Origin: Polaromonas sp. C04
GTDB taxonomy: Bacteria; Pseudomonadota; Gammaproteobacteria; Burkholderiales; Burkholderiaceae_C
NCBI RefSeq assembly: GCF_002002705.1
Contig: NZ_MUNS01000025.1
Location: 124,001 to 188,000, forward strand
Reading direction: 5' to 3'
DNA length: 64,000 nt
Made by a program: the position numbers and the translations under genes. This document shows, in pieces, positions 41,196-49,575 of this stretch. Each line of letters begins with the position of its first letter. Position 1 is the first letter of the stretch. Under the pieces are notes generated by a model. That model was not told the origin of the DNA. It was given only the letters and a program-made list of their open reading frames with translations, and did no database searches.

Positions 41196-41885
41196 TTATG
41201 AGGCGGTAAGACGAACGGCCTTGGCCGGCAGAGCCGGGCGCGGACGCGACGATAGCTCCAGAGCGGATTCGGCGCCAATGCCTGTCATGCAAAGCAGGCG
41301 GATGACGATTTGATCGATGGCGCTGGAGGGCACTGCGTCGGTGGTGATTGCCAAACTGATGCCCACGATCGCATGCGCGGTTAGTCGCCAGACGATCTCT
41401 GCATTGGGAATCTGGAAGCGTCCCGCATCCGCGGCGCGCCTCAGGTCGCGTATCGCAAACGGCCCCATGCGTCTGAACAATGCGTCGGCGATGACTTCCG
41501 AACGATAGAGCATCTGCTTCCAGCGCACATCACTCGTGGCTGTTTCCAGGACGGTTCGAATGCCGAAGGCGTAAACCTGTGCGGGGTCTTCGAATGCCTT
41601 GGTGACCACTTCGATGCGCAAGGCGAGGTCATGCATCATGTGCTCGAGCACTGCGATCGCCAACTCATCCTTGGACTTGAAATAGTTGTAGACCGTTCCA
41701 GCGCCCACATCAGCGCGCTCGGCGATCTCCAGCATGGTGGCAGCATCGACGCCTTTTTCGGTCATCACCACGCTGGCCGCGCGAATCAAGGCCTCGCGGT
41801 TGCGGCGCTGCCGACGCGCCACGCGGCCTTCGGGTTCGGCCGGTTCGGCCAGTGAATTCGTAGACGTGTTGAGTGGCTCATTCAT
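41196..41885 (-). CDS. TetR-family transcriptional regulator
   Basis: 229-residue regulator, probably the repressor of the hydroxyquinol operon that starts on the other strand. The helix-turn-helix lies in residues about 30-75: RNREALIRAASVVMTEKGVD, then TMLEIAERADVGAGTVYNYF and KSKDELAIAVLE. The rest is a helical ligand-binding domain. The ATG at 41885 gives the normal length; the longer frame upstream is not family-like. A palindrome at 42063-42087 in the shared 305-nt upstream region is its likely operator. The inducer is not known but would be a pathway intermediate such as resorcinol or hydroxyquinol. Confidence 0.9.
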   Translation of the reverse strand: MNEPLNTSTNSLAEPAEPEGRVARRQRRNREALIRAASVVMTEKGVDAATMLEIAERADVGAGTVYNYFKSKDELAIAVLEHMMHDLALRIEVVTKAFEDPAQVYAFGIRTVLETATSDVRWKQMLYRSEVIADALFRRMGPFAIRDLRRAADAGRFQIPNAEIVWRLTAHAIVGISLAITTDAVPSSAIDQIVIRLLCMTGIGAESALELSSRPRPALPAKAVRLTAS

Positions 41886-42062
41886 GACGATGAGTCTAAT
41901 ACGAATGTCGTCATGCTCGAACCCCGCCGGTTGGAAATCAATAGGACTTGTTAGCCAAGTCTCCCCATTGGCCGGCTTGACCTGTGCCGCCAGTCTTGCC
42001 GTCACCCGCATGGCGCCGACTTCTGCGATGTAAAAAATAACTGATCACATATGAGGGTAAAC

Positions 42063-42087
42063 CATAACTGACGAACGTTCAGTTATG
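42063..42087. promoter_or_regulatory. Candidate TetR operator; the only marked site in the 41886-42190 gap
   Basis: Perfect inverted repeat CATAACTGA, 7 nt, TCAGTTATG, with GAACGTTC as an inner palindrome. The half-site ATAACTGA recurs at 42037-42044, 27 nt upstream. It lies 103 nt before the monooxygenase ATG. Apart from this the 305-nt gap shows only the AGGAGAT ribosome site of the monooxygenase; promoter hexamers are not clear. Confidence 0.6.
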
Positions 42088-42190
42088 ACTTAGACTTCAA
42101 AAAACGTGTCAGAGAGGCATTGATTCCTCTCCCAAACGCCTAGCGCCAAAGCTTGACGACTTTCACGACCCTTGAATACAGGAGATCCAA

Positions 42191-43810
42191 ATGAGCGTTT
42201 TCACTACACCTGCCACCCAGGGCTTCGATGCTGACGTGGCTATCGTCGGCGGTGGGCCCGTGGGCACACTGCTCGCCATCCTGCTCGGCAAGTCCGGCAA
42301 ACGGGTGACGCTGATCGAGCGTTGGAGCGGCGCCTACGACCGGCCCCGCGCCGTGACCTACGACCACGAAATCGCGCGCATCCTGGCGACGCTGGGCATT
42401 GACTCTGAAAACGACTCCGCGATCAACTACCACGACGAGCTGTACTACTGGAAAGACGCCCAGGGCGAGAACCTGCAGATCGTCGATTGGCAAAGCACCT
42501 CGGCCTCAGGCTGGCGCGTGCGTTACTGGTTCAATCAGCCAGAGTTGGAACGCCGCCTCACACGCATTGCCGACACGTTGCCCAACATCAAGCAGATGCG
42601 TGGCTGGCAAGGCATCGCGCTGGCGCACGATGCCGAGGGTGTGGAGCTCTCGCTCCAGCGCAATCCCGAGGAGGCCGGCCCGAACAGCGAGCGCCGGACG
42701 CTGCGCGCGAAGTTCGTGGTCGGGGCCGATGGCGCCAACAGCTTTGTGCGTGAGAGCCTGGGCATCGAGAACGAGGACAAAGGCTACTTCTTCGACTGGC
42801 TGATTCTCGACATGATTCCCAAGGGCGACTATGAAATGAAGCCCGCGCAGTGGCAGCTTTGCGACCACAAGCGCCCCACCACCATCGTGCCTGGCGGGCC
42901 AGGCCGGCGTCGCTGGGAATACATGGTGCTGCCAGGGGAGTCGGTCGATGAGATTCAAAAACCCGAGCGAGCCTGGGAACTGCTCAAGCCCTGGGGTCTG
43001 ACTCCCGAGAACGCGGAGCTGGAACGCAGTGCCGTTTACCGATTTCAGGCGCGCTGGGCCAAGACCTGGAACAAGGGGCGTTGCGCCATTGCGGGCGATG
43101 CAGCCCACCTGATGCCCCCGTTTGCCGGCGAAGGCATGTGCGCCGGATTGCGCGACGCGCTGGCACTGGGCTGGCGCCTCAACTTGATTCTCGATGGCAA
43201 GAGTGGCCCCGAACTGCTCGACAGCTACACCACCGAGCGGCTGGAGCACGTCAAGCATTACATCAACTTTAGCCAGGAGCTGGGCAAGATCATCTGCATC
43301 TCGGACGAGCAGGAAGCGGCCGAACGCGATGCCCGCATGAAGGCCGACCTGGCCGCGCGCAACAACAAACCCGTGCCGACCGATGTCTGCCAACTGGGCC
43401 ATGGGGTCTGGTGTGCTGACTCCGCCCATGCAGGCGAACTGTCGGTGCAAGGGGTGGTCGAGGCCGGCGGCAAGCGCGACCGTTTCGATCAGGCGGTGGG
43501 GCGTGGCTGGGTGCTCATTGGCTTGAACGCCGACCCTGCGGCTGCGCTGACCCCAGCGCAGCGGGAGCAACTGGCGCTGCTGGACGGCATGGCGGTGAGG
43601 ATCGGCGCGCCTGGCACAGTGTGCGATGCCGTTGACGTCGAGGGCACTTATGCGAAGTGGATGGATGCCATCGACGCGAAATACGTGTTGTTGCGTCCTG
43701 ACTTCTACGTGGCGGCCACGGCGAGCAGTCCGGAGAAACTTCAGCAGCGTTTCGGGACGGTCATGTCGCAGCTCCATCTTCACGCAATCCGCGAAGAGGC
43801 TGTGGCCTGA
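42191..43810 (+). CDS. FAD-dependent aromatic monooxygenase, MhpA/resorcinol hydroxylase-like
   Basis: Class A flavoprotein hydroxylase of 539 residues. The FAD/NADPH motifs are complete: DVAIVGGGPVGTLLAILL (GxGxxG, about 16-33), VGADGANSFVRESLG (DG motif) and CAIAGDAAHLMPPFAGEGMC (GD motif). The sequence falls with MhpA-type 3-(3-hydroxyphenyl)propionate hydroxylases, a group that also includes resorcinol hydroxylases. Since the operon encodes hydroxyquinol 1,2-dioxygenase and maleylacetate reductase, the likely product is hydroxyquinol, from resorcinol or a similar phenol; this is inference from context. A good AGGAGAT precedes the ATG. First gene of the operon. Confidence 0.88.
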   Translation: MSVFTTPATQGFDADVAIVGGGPVGTLLAILLGKSGKRVTLIERWSGAYDRPRAVTYDHEIARILATLGIDSENDSAINYHDELYYWKDAQGENLQIVDWQSTSASGWRVRYWFNQPELERRLTRIADTLPNIKQMRGWQGIALAHDAEGVELSLQRNPEEAGPNSERRTLRAKFVVGADGANSFVRESLGIENEDKGYFFDWLILDMIPKGDYEMKPAQWQLCDHKRPTTIVPGGPGRRRWEYMVLPGESVDEIQKPERAWELLKPWGLTPENAELERSAVYRFQARWAKTWNKGRCAIAGDAAHLMPPFAGEGMCAGLRDALALGWRLNLILDGKSGPELLDSYTTERLEHVKHYINFSQELGKIICISDEQEAAERDARMKADLAARNNKPVPTDVCQLGHGVWCADSAHAGELSVQGVVEAGGKRDRFDQAVGRGWVLIGLNADPAAALTPAQREQLALLDGMAVRIGAPGTVCDAVDVEGTYAKWMDAIDAKYVLLRPDFYVAATASSPEKLQQRFGTVMSQLHLHAIREEAVA

Positions 43811-43825
43811 TTCTGGAGACACCCC

Positions 43826-44884
43826 ATGACTGCACCGTTCGCTTACGACGTTAATCCGGCCCGCATCGTGTTCGGGCCCGGGACTCTGGCCCGGGTGGCC
43901 GACGAGGTCAGGCGGCTGGGCGCCCGCCGGGCGCTCGTGTTGTCCACGCCGTTCCAGCAGGCCGACGCAGAGGCATTGGCCAGGCAACTCGGGACGCTGG
44001 CCGCCGGCGTATTCGCCAAGGCCGCGATGCACACACCGGTCGCGGTGACGAAAGAGGCGATGCTCGCGTTCCAGGGCGTTGACGCCGATTGTGTTGTCGC
44101 GCTGGGCGGTGGATCGACCATTGGCCTGGGCAAGGCCATTGCGTACCGCAACGACACGCCCCAGATCGTGGTGGCCACGACCTACGCGGGGTCCGAAGTC
44201 ACGCCTATCCTCGGCCAGACCGAAGACGGCATCAAAACCACAGTGCGCGATCCGAAGATCCTGCCCGAGGTGGTGATCTACGATCCCAATCTGACCCTGG
44301 GCCTGCCCGTTGCCATGAGCGTCACGAGCGGGCTGAACGCCATGGCGCATGCGGTCGAGGCGCTCTACGCGCAGGACCGGAACCCGATCTCATCCATGCT
44401 GGCGGTCGAAGGCGTGCGTGCGCTGCGCGCTGCGCTGCCGATGATCGTTGGCAACCCGAAGGACGTCACGGCGCGCGGCGACGCGCTCTACGGATCGTGG
44501 CTTTGCGGTACGGTGCTCGGCACGGTCGGCATGGCGCTGCATCACAAGCTCTGCCACACGCTCGGCGGGAGCTTCGACCTGCCGCACGCAGAGACCCATG
44601 CGATCTTGCTGCCCCATTCGGCGGCCTACAACGCGCAAGCTGCAGCCAACGAGTTGCAACCCTTGGCCGATCTGTTTGGCGGCGCCATCGGCAGCGGCCT
44701 TTACGACTTTGCCAAGTCGCTTGGCGCGCCGCTGGCCCTCAAGGACCTGGGCCTGCAGGAGGCGCAGCTGGATGCCGCCGCCGACCTGGCCGTGAAAAAC
44801 CCCTACTGGAACCCGCGGCCCGTCGAACGCGACGCCGTGCGCTCTCTGCTGCAGCGCGCCTGGGAAGGCGCAAGGCCGCAGTAA
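43826..44884 (+). CDS. Maleylacetate reductase
   Basis: Iron-type alcohol dehydrogenase-family enzyme of 352 residues that reduces maleylacetate to 3-oxoadipate with NAD(P)H. It has the short N-terminal domain of this subgroup (RIVFGPGTLARVADEVRRLG), the cofactor loop VVALGGGSTIGLGKAIA, TTYAGSEVTPILGQT, and the C-terminal helical part with AMAHAVEALYAQ and HHKLCHTLGGSFDLPHAETHA, where maleylacetate reductases keep the histidines. These details separate it from longer Fe-ADHs. It follows the monooxygenase by 15 nt and completes the lower hydroxyquinol route. Confidence 0.93.
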   Translation: MTAPFAYDVNPARIVFGPGTLARVADEVRRLGARRALVLSTPFQQADAEALARQLGTLAAGVFAKAAMHTPVAVTKEAMLAFQGVDADCVVALGGGSTIGLGKAIAYRNDTPQIVVATTYAGSEVTPILGQTEDGIKTTVRDPKILPEVVIYDPNLTLGLPVAMSVTSGLNAMAHAVEALYAQDRNPISSMLAVEGVRALRAALPMIVGNPKDVTARGDALYGSWLCGTVLGTVGMALHHKLCHTLGGSFDLPHAETHAILLPHSAAYNAQAAANELQPLADLFGGAIGSGLYDFAKSLGAPLALKDLGLQEAQLDAAADLAVKNPYWNPRPVERDAVRSLLQRAWEGARPQ

Positions 44885-44917
44885 CCAAGATCACCCAACC
44901 AACCAGGAGAAGAGACC

Positions 44918-46183
44918 ATGTTCACCAGAAGACAATTGCTTGAAACCGGTGTGGCTGCGGCCACAAGCTCGCTTGCGATCCCCGCGTTTGCACAAAAGCG
45001 CCCGATCAAGATCGGCTACATCAGCCCGCAATCGGGGCCGCTGAGCGCTTTCTCGCAGGCCGACAAGTACATGATCGCGCAGTTCCAGAAGGCCGCCCTG
45101 GCCAAGGGGCTGAACGTCCAGGTGCTGGTCAAGGACAGCCAATCGAACCCCAACCGGGCCGCCGACGTCGCACGCGAGCTGATCTTGCGCGACAAGGTGA
45201 ACCTGATCCTTGTTGCTTCGACGCCGGAGACGACAAACCCGGTCTGCACCGTCGCCGAGGCCGAACAAGTGCCGGTCATCTCGTCGGTGGCGCCATGGCA
45301 GTCTTGGTACGTCGGCCAGCAGGGCAATCCCGACAACCCGTCGTCATGGACCAGTTTCAATTACGTTTACCACTTCTTCTGGGGCCTGGAAGACAACGTG
45401 GCGGTGTTTCTGAACATGTGGAACAGCGTCAAGACCAACAAGAGCCTGGGTGCGCTCTGGCCCAATGACGGCGACGGCAATGCGTGGGCCAGCAACTATG
45501 GCTTGCCGCCGGCGGCCAAGAAAGCGGGCTACAAGCTGACCGATCCGGGGCGTTACCAGGACCTGACCGACGACTTCTCGGCCCAGATCAACGCTTTCAA
45601 GAAGAACGACGTCGAGATATTCACCGGCATTCCGATTCCGCCGGACTTCACGACCTTCTGGACCCAGGCCAGCCAGCAGGGTTTCAAGCCCAAACTGGTG
45701 TCCATCGCCAAGGCGCTGCTGTTCCCCGAAAGCGTGGCTGCGCTGGGTAAGCTCGGCCACAACCTGACTTGCGAGGTTTACTGGACGCCGACGTTTCCGT
45801 TCCATTCTTCGCTGACGGGCGAAAGCTGTGCCGACCTGGCCGCGGGCTTCTCCAAGGCAGCTGGCCGTCAGTGGACCCAGCCGGTGGGATACACCCACGC
45901 CCTGTTCGAGCTGGCCGCCGACGTGCTCAAGCGCGCTGGCGATCCCACAAATCGTGACGCCGTGGCAAAGGCCATCGCCAGCACCTCGCTCGATACGGTG
46001 GTGGGCAACATCCGCTGGGGCAAGGACAACGTGCCAGCGTATGCGCGCAAGAACGTGGCCAAGACACCACTGCTCGGTGGCCAATGGCGGCGCCAGGCCA
46101 ATGGCAGCTTCGATCTGGTCATCGTGGAAAACGGCAATGCCCCGAACATCCCGCTCGGCGGCAAGCTCGAAACCCTGCGCTGA
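44918..46183 (+). CDS. ABC transporter substrate-binding protein (branched-chain/aromatic type)
   Basis: 421-residue periplasmic receptor of the Peripla_BP_6 (LivJ/amide-urea) type. The signal peptide MFTRRQLLETGVAAATSSLA has a Tat-like RRQLL and ends in IPAFAQ; the mature part starts KRPIKIGYISPQSGPLSAFS. The ligand segment ILVASTPETTNPVCTVAEAEQ and FYW-rich loops (PWQSWYVGQQGNPDNPSSWTS region) suggest an aromatic or hydroxylated ligand. It precedes its four partner genes by 10 nt and lies between the reductase and dioxygenase genes of one pathway, so it probably captures the pathway's aromatic substrate; that is inference. Confidence 0.9.
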   Translation: MFTRRQLLETGVAAATSSLAIPAFAQKRPIKIGYISPQSGPLSAFSQADKYMIAQFQKAALAKGLNVQVLVKDSQSNPNRAADVARELILRDKVNLILVASTPETTNPVCTVAEAEQVPVISSVAPWQSWYVGQQGNPDNPSSWTSFNYVYHFFWGLEDNVAVFLNMWNSVKTNKSLGALWPNDGDGNAWASNYGLPPAAKKAGYKLTDPGRYQDLTDDFSAQINAFKKNDVEIFTGIPIPPDFTTFWTQASQQGFKPKLVSIAKALLFPESVAALGKLGHNLTCEVYWTPTFPFHSSLTGESCADLAAGFSKAAGRQWTQPVGYTHALFELAADVLKRAGDPTNRDAVAKAIASTSLDTVVGNIRWGKDNVPAYARKNVAKTPLLGGQWRRQANGSFDLVIVENGNAPNIPLGGKLETLR

Positions 46184-46192
46184 CCGGCACGT

Positions 46193-46933
46193 ATGAACGA
46201 GTCAGAGGCCGATGTGCCTATCCTCAGCCTGAAGTCCGTGTCCAGGTCGTTTGGCGCGCTCAAGGTGTCGGACGACGTGAGCTTCGACGTGGCGCCGGGC
46301 GAGGCGCTGGGCATCATCGGTCCCAACGGTGCCGGCAAGTCCACGCTCTTCAACCTGATCGCGGGCAACCTGCGTCCGGATGCGGGAACGGTATTGTTCG
46401 AGGGCGTCGATGTCACGCACCAGTCAACGATGCAGCGCTGTGTCTCGGGTGTCGGGCGGTCGTTTCAGATCCCGCAGCCCTTCGGGCACCTGAGTGTCTA
46501 TGAAAACCTGCTGGTGGCGGCGCAGTTCGGCGGCGGGTGGCGCGGACGGGAAGCCGCAGGGCACTGCGTGGACATCCTGGGCCGCACCGGGCTGGAGGAT
46601 GTGTCCGACAAGCCGGCCGGAGGACTGTCGCTGCTCAAGCGCAAACGGCTGGAACTGGCCCGCGCCATGGCGACTTCGCCCCGGCTGATCCTGCTCGACG
46701 AAATTGCAGGCGGGTTGACCGAGGCGGAGTGCGGCGAACTCATCGTCACGATCAAGGCCATCCATGCGAGCGGGACGGCCATCATCTGGATTGAACATGT
46801 TCTGCACGCGCTGAACTCGGTCGTGGAGCGCCTGATGGTTCTTAACTTCGGCAAGGTGCTCATGATCGGCGAACCCGGCGCGGTCATGGCCTCGCCCGAG
46901 GTGCGCGAGATCTATCTGGGGATTGAAGTATGA
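46193..46933 (+). CDS. ABC transporter ATP-binding protein, LivG type
   Basis: 246-residue ATPase of the branched-chain-type importer. Walker A GPNGAGKST (about 43-51), Q-loop in GRSFQIPQPFG, and Walker B LILLDEIAGGLTE with the switch in WIEHVLHAL are present. The signature region reads AGGLSLLKRKRLELARAMA, that is a variant LSLLKRKRLE instead of the canonical LSGGQ-type motif, as in many LivG proteins (LSYGQQR-like), here with Leu-Leu-Lys. Its start follows the receptor gene by 9 nt and its stop overlaps the next ATPase (ATGA). Confidence 0.92.
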   Translation: MNESEADVPILSLKSVSRSFGALKVSDDVSFDVAPGEALGIIGPNGAGKSTLFNLIAGNLRPDAGTVLFEGVDVTHQSTMQRCVSGVGRSFQIPQPFGHLSVYENLLVAAQFGGGWRGREAAGHCVDILGRTGLEDVSDKPAGGLSLLKRKRLELARAMATSPRLILLDEIAGGLTEAECGELIVTIKAIHASGTAIIWIEHVLHALNSVVERLMVLNFGKVLMIGEPGAVMASPEVREIYLGIEV

Positions 46934-47649
46934 ACAACACAAAAGCCCTGCTTCAGACGCATAACCTGACAGCGTTCTACGGCGACTTCCAGGCACTGTT
47001 CGGGGTCGACCTGACACTGCACAAGGGCGAGACGGTGGCCATCATCGGCGCCAACGGTGCAGGCAAGACGACACTCATGCGGGCCATCACCGGCATCGTG
47101 CCGACTCCGCCGGACGCCATCACGCTGCACGGCGAAGCCATCGGCGCGCTGTCGGCCCCGGACGTGCTGGCGCGCGGAGTGGCGATGGTGCCGGAGGGTC
47201 GCAAGTTGTTTTCGTCGCTCAGTGTTGAGGAAAACCTGTTGATCGGTGCGCACGTCCGTCGTGGCAACGAACACTGGACCCTCGGTGCCATCTATGACCT
47301 CTTCCCTGTCTTGAGGGAGCGCCGGTACAACTCCGCGACCGCGCTGTCGGGCGGGCAGCAACAGATGGTGGCGATTGGTCGGGCGCTCATGTCCAATCCC
47401 GAGGTGCTGCTGTGCGACGAGATCAGCCTGGGGCTGGCGCCGCTGGTCATCCGCGACATTTATGCCGCCGTGCCCAAGATCAAGACGGCTGGCGCGTCGA
47501 TCATCGTGGTGGAGCAGGACATCGGTCAGGCGCTGCGGGTCGCCGACCGCGTCTATTGCATGATGGAAGGACGGGTGACGCTGGAAGGCACGCCCGAGAG
47601 CCTGTCGCGCGAAGCCATCCACGACGCGTACTTCGGGGTGAGCGCATGA
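46930..47649 (+). CDS. ABC transporter ATP-binding protein, LivF type
   Basis: 239-residue second ATPase of the importer. Walker A GANGAGKTT (about 40-48), LivF-specific VPEGRKLFSSLSVEENLLIGA, signature LSGGQQQMVAIGRALM and Walker B VLLCDEISLGLAP are complete. The final part VYCMMEGRVTLEGTPESL is typical LivF. The start overlaps the LivG-type stop and its own stop overlaps the permease start, both by 4 nt (ATGA), so the importer subunits are made in a fixed ratio. Confidence 0.94.
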   Translation: MNNTKALLQTHNLTAFYGDFQALFGVDLTLHKGETVAIIGANGAGKTTLMRAITGIVPTPPDAITLHGEAIGALSAPDVLARGVAMVPEGRKLFSSLSVEENLLIGAHVRRGNEHWTLGAIYDLFPVLRERRYNSATALSGGQQQMVAIGRALMSNPEVLLCDEISLGLAPLVIRDIYAAVPKIKTAGASIIVVEQDIGQALRVADRVYCMMEGRVTLEGTPESLSREAIHDAYFGVSA

Positions 47650-48509
47650 TCTGGCTCGACACCATCGTGCAGGGCATCCTGCTGGGCGGGCTGTACGCCC
47701 TGTTTGCCGCCGGCTTGAGCCTGGTCTTCGGCGTCATGCGACTGGTCAACCTGGCCCATGGCGACCTTATCGTGCTGGCGGCCTATCTGGTCCTCGTGAT
47801 CATGACTGCGCTGGGGCTGCATCCCTTCGTGGCCGTGCTGATTGCCGCGCCGATCATGTTCGCGGTCGGCTGGCTGCTTCAGACTTACGTGCTCAACCGC
47901 GTGCTGGGCGAGGACATCCTGCCGCCGCTGCTCGTCACCTTCGGCCTGTCGGTCGTGATCCAGAATGGGCTGCTGGAAGTCTTCTCAGCGGACACCCAGA
48001 AGTTGACCGCCGGGCCGATCGAGGTTGCGTCGCTGTCACTTGGACCGATTGCGGTCGGCATCGTGCCGCTGATGACGCTCGCGACCGCCGTGATCGTGAT
48101 CTTCCTGCTCAACCAGATCTTCTACAAGACCGCTTTGGGCCGGGCGTTTCGGGCCACCTCCGACGATGCTGTGACGGCTGGGCTGATGGGCATCCACCCG
48201 AAGCGGGTGTTCGCCATGGCCACCGGGATCGCCATGGTCGTGGCAACCATCGCGGCGCTTTACCTGGGCACGCGGGCGAATTTCGATCCCTCGATCGGCC
48301 CGGCGCGCCTCATCTATGCCTTCGAGGCAGTGATCATCGGCGGGCTCGGGAGTCTGTGGGGAACCTTGATTGGCGGCATGGTCATCGGCGTGGCGCAGAC
48401 GCTGGGTGCCGCGGTCAGTCCGGATTGGCAGATTCTTGCCGGACACCTGGCCTTTGTGGTGGTCCTCCTTGTACGCCCGCGCGGGCTATTTCCCCGCGCC
48501 AATGATTGA
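47646..48509 (+). CDS. ABC transporter permease, LivH type
   Basis: 287-residue inner-membrane permease with about eight helices. The N-terminal GILLGGLYALFAAGLSLVFG and MRLVNLAHGDLIVLAAY are the LivH signature (NLAHGDL), and FRATSDDAVTAGLMGIHPKRVF is the EAA-like cytoplasmic coupling loop (GIHPKRVF). GGLGSLWGTLIGGMVIG follows near the end. The ATG at 47646 overlaps the LivF-type stop. It pairs with the LivM-type permease that starts at or just after its stop. Confidence 0.93.
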   Translation: MIWLDTIVQGILLGGLYALFAAGLSLVFGVMRLVNLAHGDLIVLAAYLVLVIMTALGLHPFVAVLIAAPIMFAVGWLLQTYVLNRVLGEDILPPLLVTFGLSVVIQNGLLEVFSADTQKLTAGPIEVASLSLGPIAVGIVPLMTLATAVIVIFLLNQIFYKTALGRAFRATSDDAVTAGLMGIHPKRVFAMATGIAMVVATIAALYLGTRANFDPSIGPARLIYAFEAVIIGGLGSLWGTLIGGMVIGVAQTLGAAVSPDWQILAGHLAFVVVLLVRPRGLFPRAND

Positions 48510-48516
48510 GCCTGTT

Positions 48517-49575
48517 ATGTCACTCACAAGTACCCCTCGTTCGTTCGACTGGCGCGCCGCACTGACCGGACTCGTTCTGGCGGCTGCTCTGGCGGCGGTC
48601 CCCGTCGTCGGTTCGCGCGTCATGGTCCAGGATGTCTTCATGATGCTGACCCTGCTGGTGCTGGCGATGAACTGGAATTTGCTGGCCGGTTTTGCCGGTC
48701 TGGTCTCGGTAGGCCAGCAAGTCTTCGTCGGCCTGGGCGCCTACGCGATGTTCGCGGCCGTGATCCTTTGGGGTCTGGATCCGCTCGTCGGGATCGGCAT
48801 CGCCGGCGTAGTGGCCGTGTTATTTGCCGTCCCCATGGCGTTCTTCGCGTTCCGGCTCAGCGGCGCCTACTTCGCCATCGGAACCTGGGTCGTGGCCGAA
48901 ATCGCGCGCCTGTCGCTGGCGCAATGGCATGCCTTGGGCGGCGGTACCGGCACCTCTTTGCCCAGAGGCACGACGGACAAGATGTTCGGCGTGGCGCATG
49001 TCAAGGAGCTGCTGCATGTCAGCAGTCCGGCTGCCGCTGACGCCATCACCTATTGGCTGGCCCTTGCGCTGGCGCTGGTCACCCTGGGTGCCAGCTACGT
49101 CTTCCTGCGCTCGCGCATGGGGCTGGGTCTGCAAGCCATCCGCGACAACACCGAAGGGGCGCGCTCGGTGGGTGTGGATCCGACCCGCCTGAAGGCGCTG
49201 GTTTTTCTACTGACCGCCCTCGGGACCGGCCTGTGTGGCGCTCTGCTCTTCATCCAGATCACGCGCGTCACGCCCGATGCCGCATTTTCCGTGATCAACT
49301 GGACCGCCTACGTGATCTTCGTGGTGGTCATTGGCGGCATCGGCACGCTGCCTGGTCCCATCGTTGGCGTGGTGATCTTCTACGCCTTGCAGCGCGTGCT
49401 GTCGGACTACGGCTCGGTCTATCTGATCGTGCTGGGTCTGATCGGCATCGTGATCATGCTGTTTGCGCGGCGGGGCTTGTGGGGCCTATTCACTGACCGC
49501 AGCGGCATCGAACTATTGCCGTTGCGCCAGCATCCTCCCCACGATTTGTTAATGCAGAAAGGAACCCGATCATGA
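48517..49575 (+). CDS. ABC transporter permease, LivM type
   Basis: 352-residue second permease. It has the LivM-type NWNLLAGFAGLVSVGQQVFVG near the N-terminus, the AYFAIGTWVVAEIARL helix and the coupling loop LQAIRDNTEGARSVGVDPTRLKAL. GGIGTLPGPIVGVVIF follows, then RRGLWGLF close to the C-terminus. The ATG at 48517 is weakly favoured over 48502, which would overlap the LivH-type stop by 8 nt. The tail of 25 residues (SGIELLPLRQHPPHDLLMQ...) overlaps the dioxygenase start by 4 nt. Confidence 0.92.
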   Translation: MSLTSTPRSFDWRAALTGLVLAAALAAVPVVGSRVMVQDVFMMLTLLVLAMNWNLLAGFAGLVSVGQQVFVGLGAYAMFAAVILWGLDPLVGIGIAGVVAVLFAVPMAFFAFRLSGAYFAIGTWVVAEIARLSLAQWHALGGGTGTSLPRGTTDKMFGVAHVKELLHVSSPAAADAITYWLALALALVTLGASYVFLRSRMGLGLQAIRDNTEGARSVGVDPTRLKALVFLLTALGTGLCGALLFIQITRVTPDAAFSVINWTAYVIFVVVIGGIGTLPGPIVGVVIFYALQRVLSDYGSVYLIVLGLIGIVIMLFARRGLWGLFTDRSGIELLPLRQHPPHDLLMQKGTRS

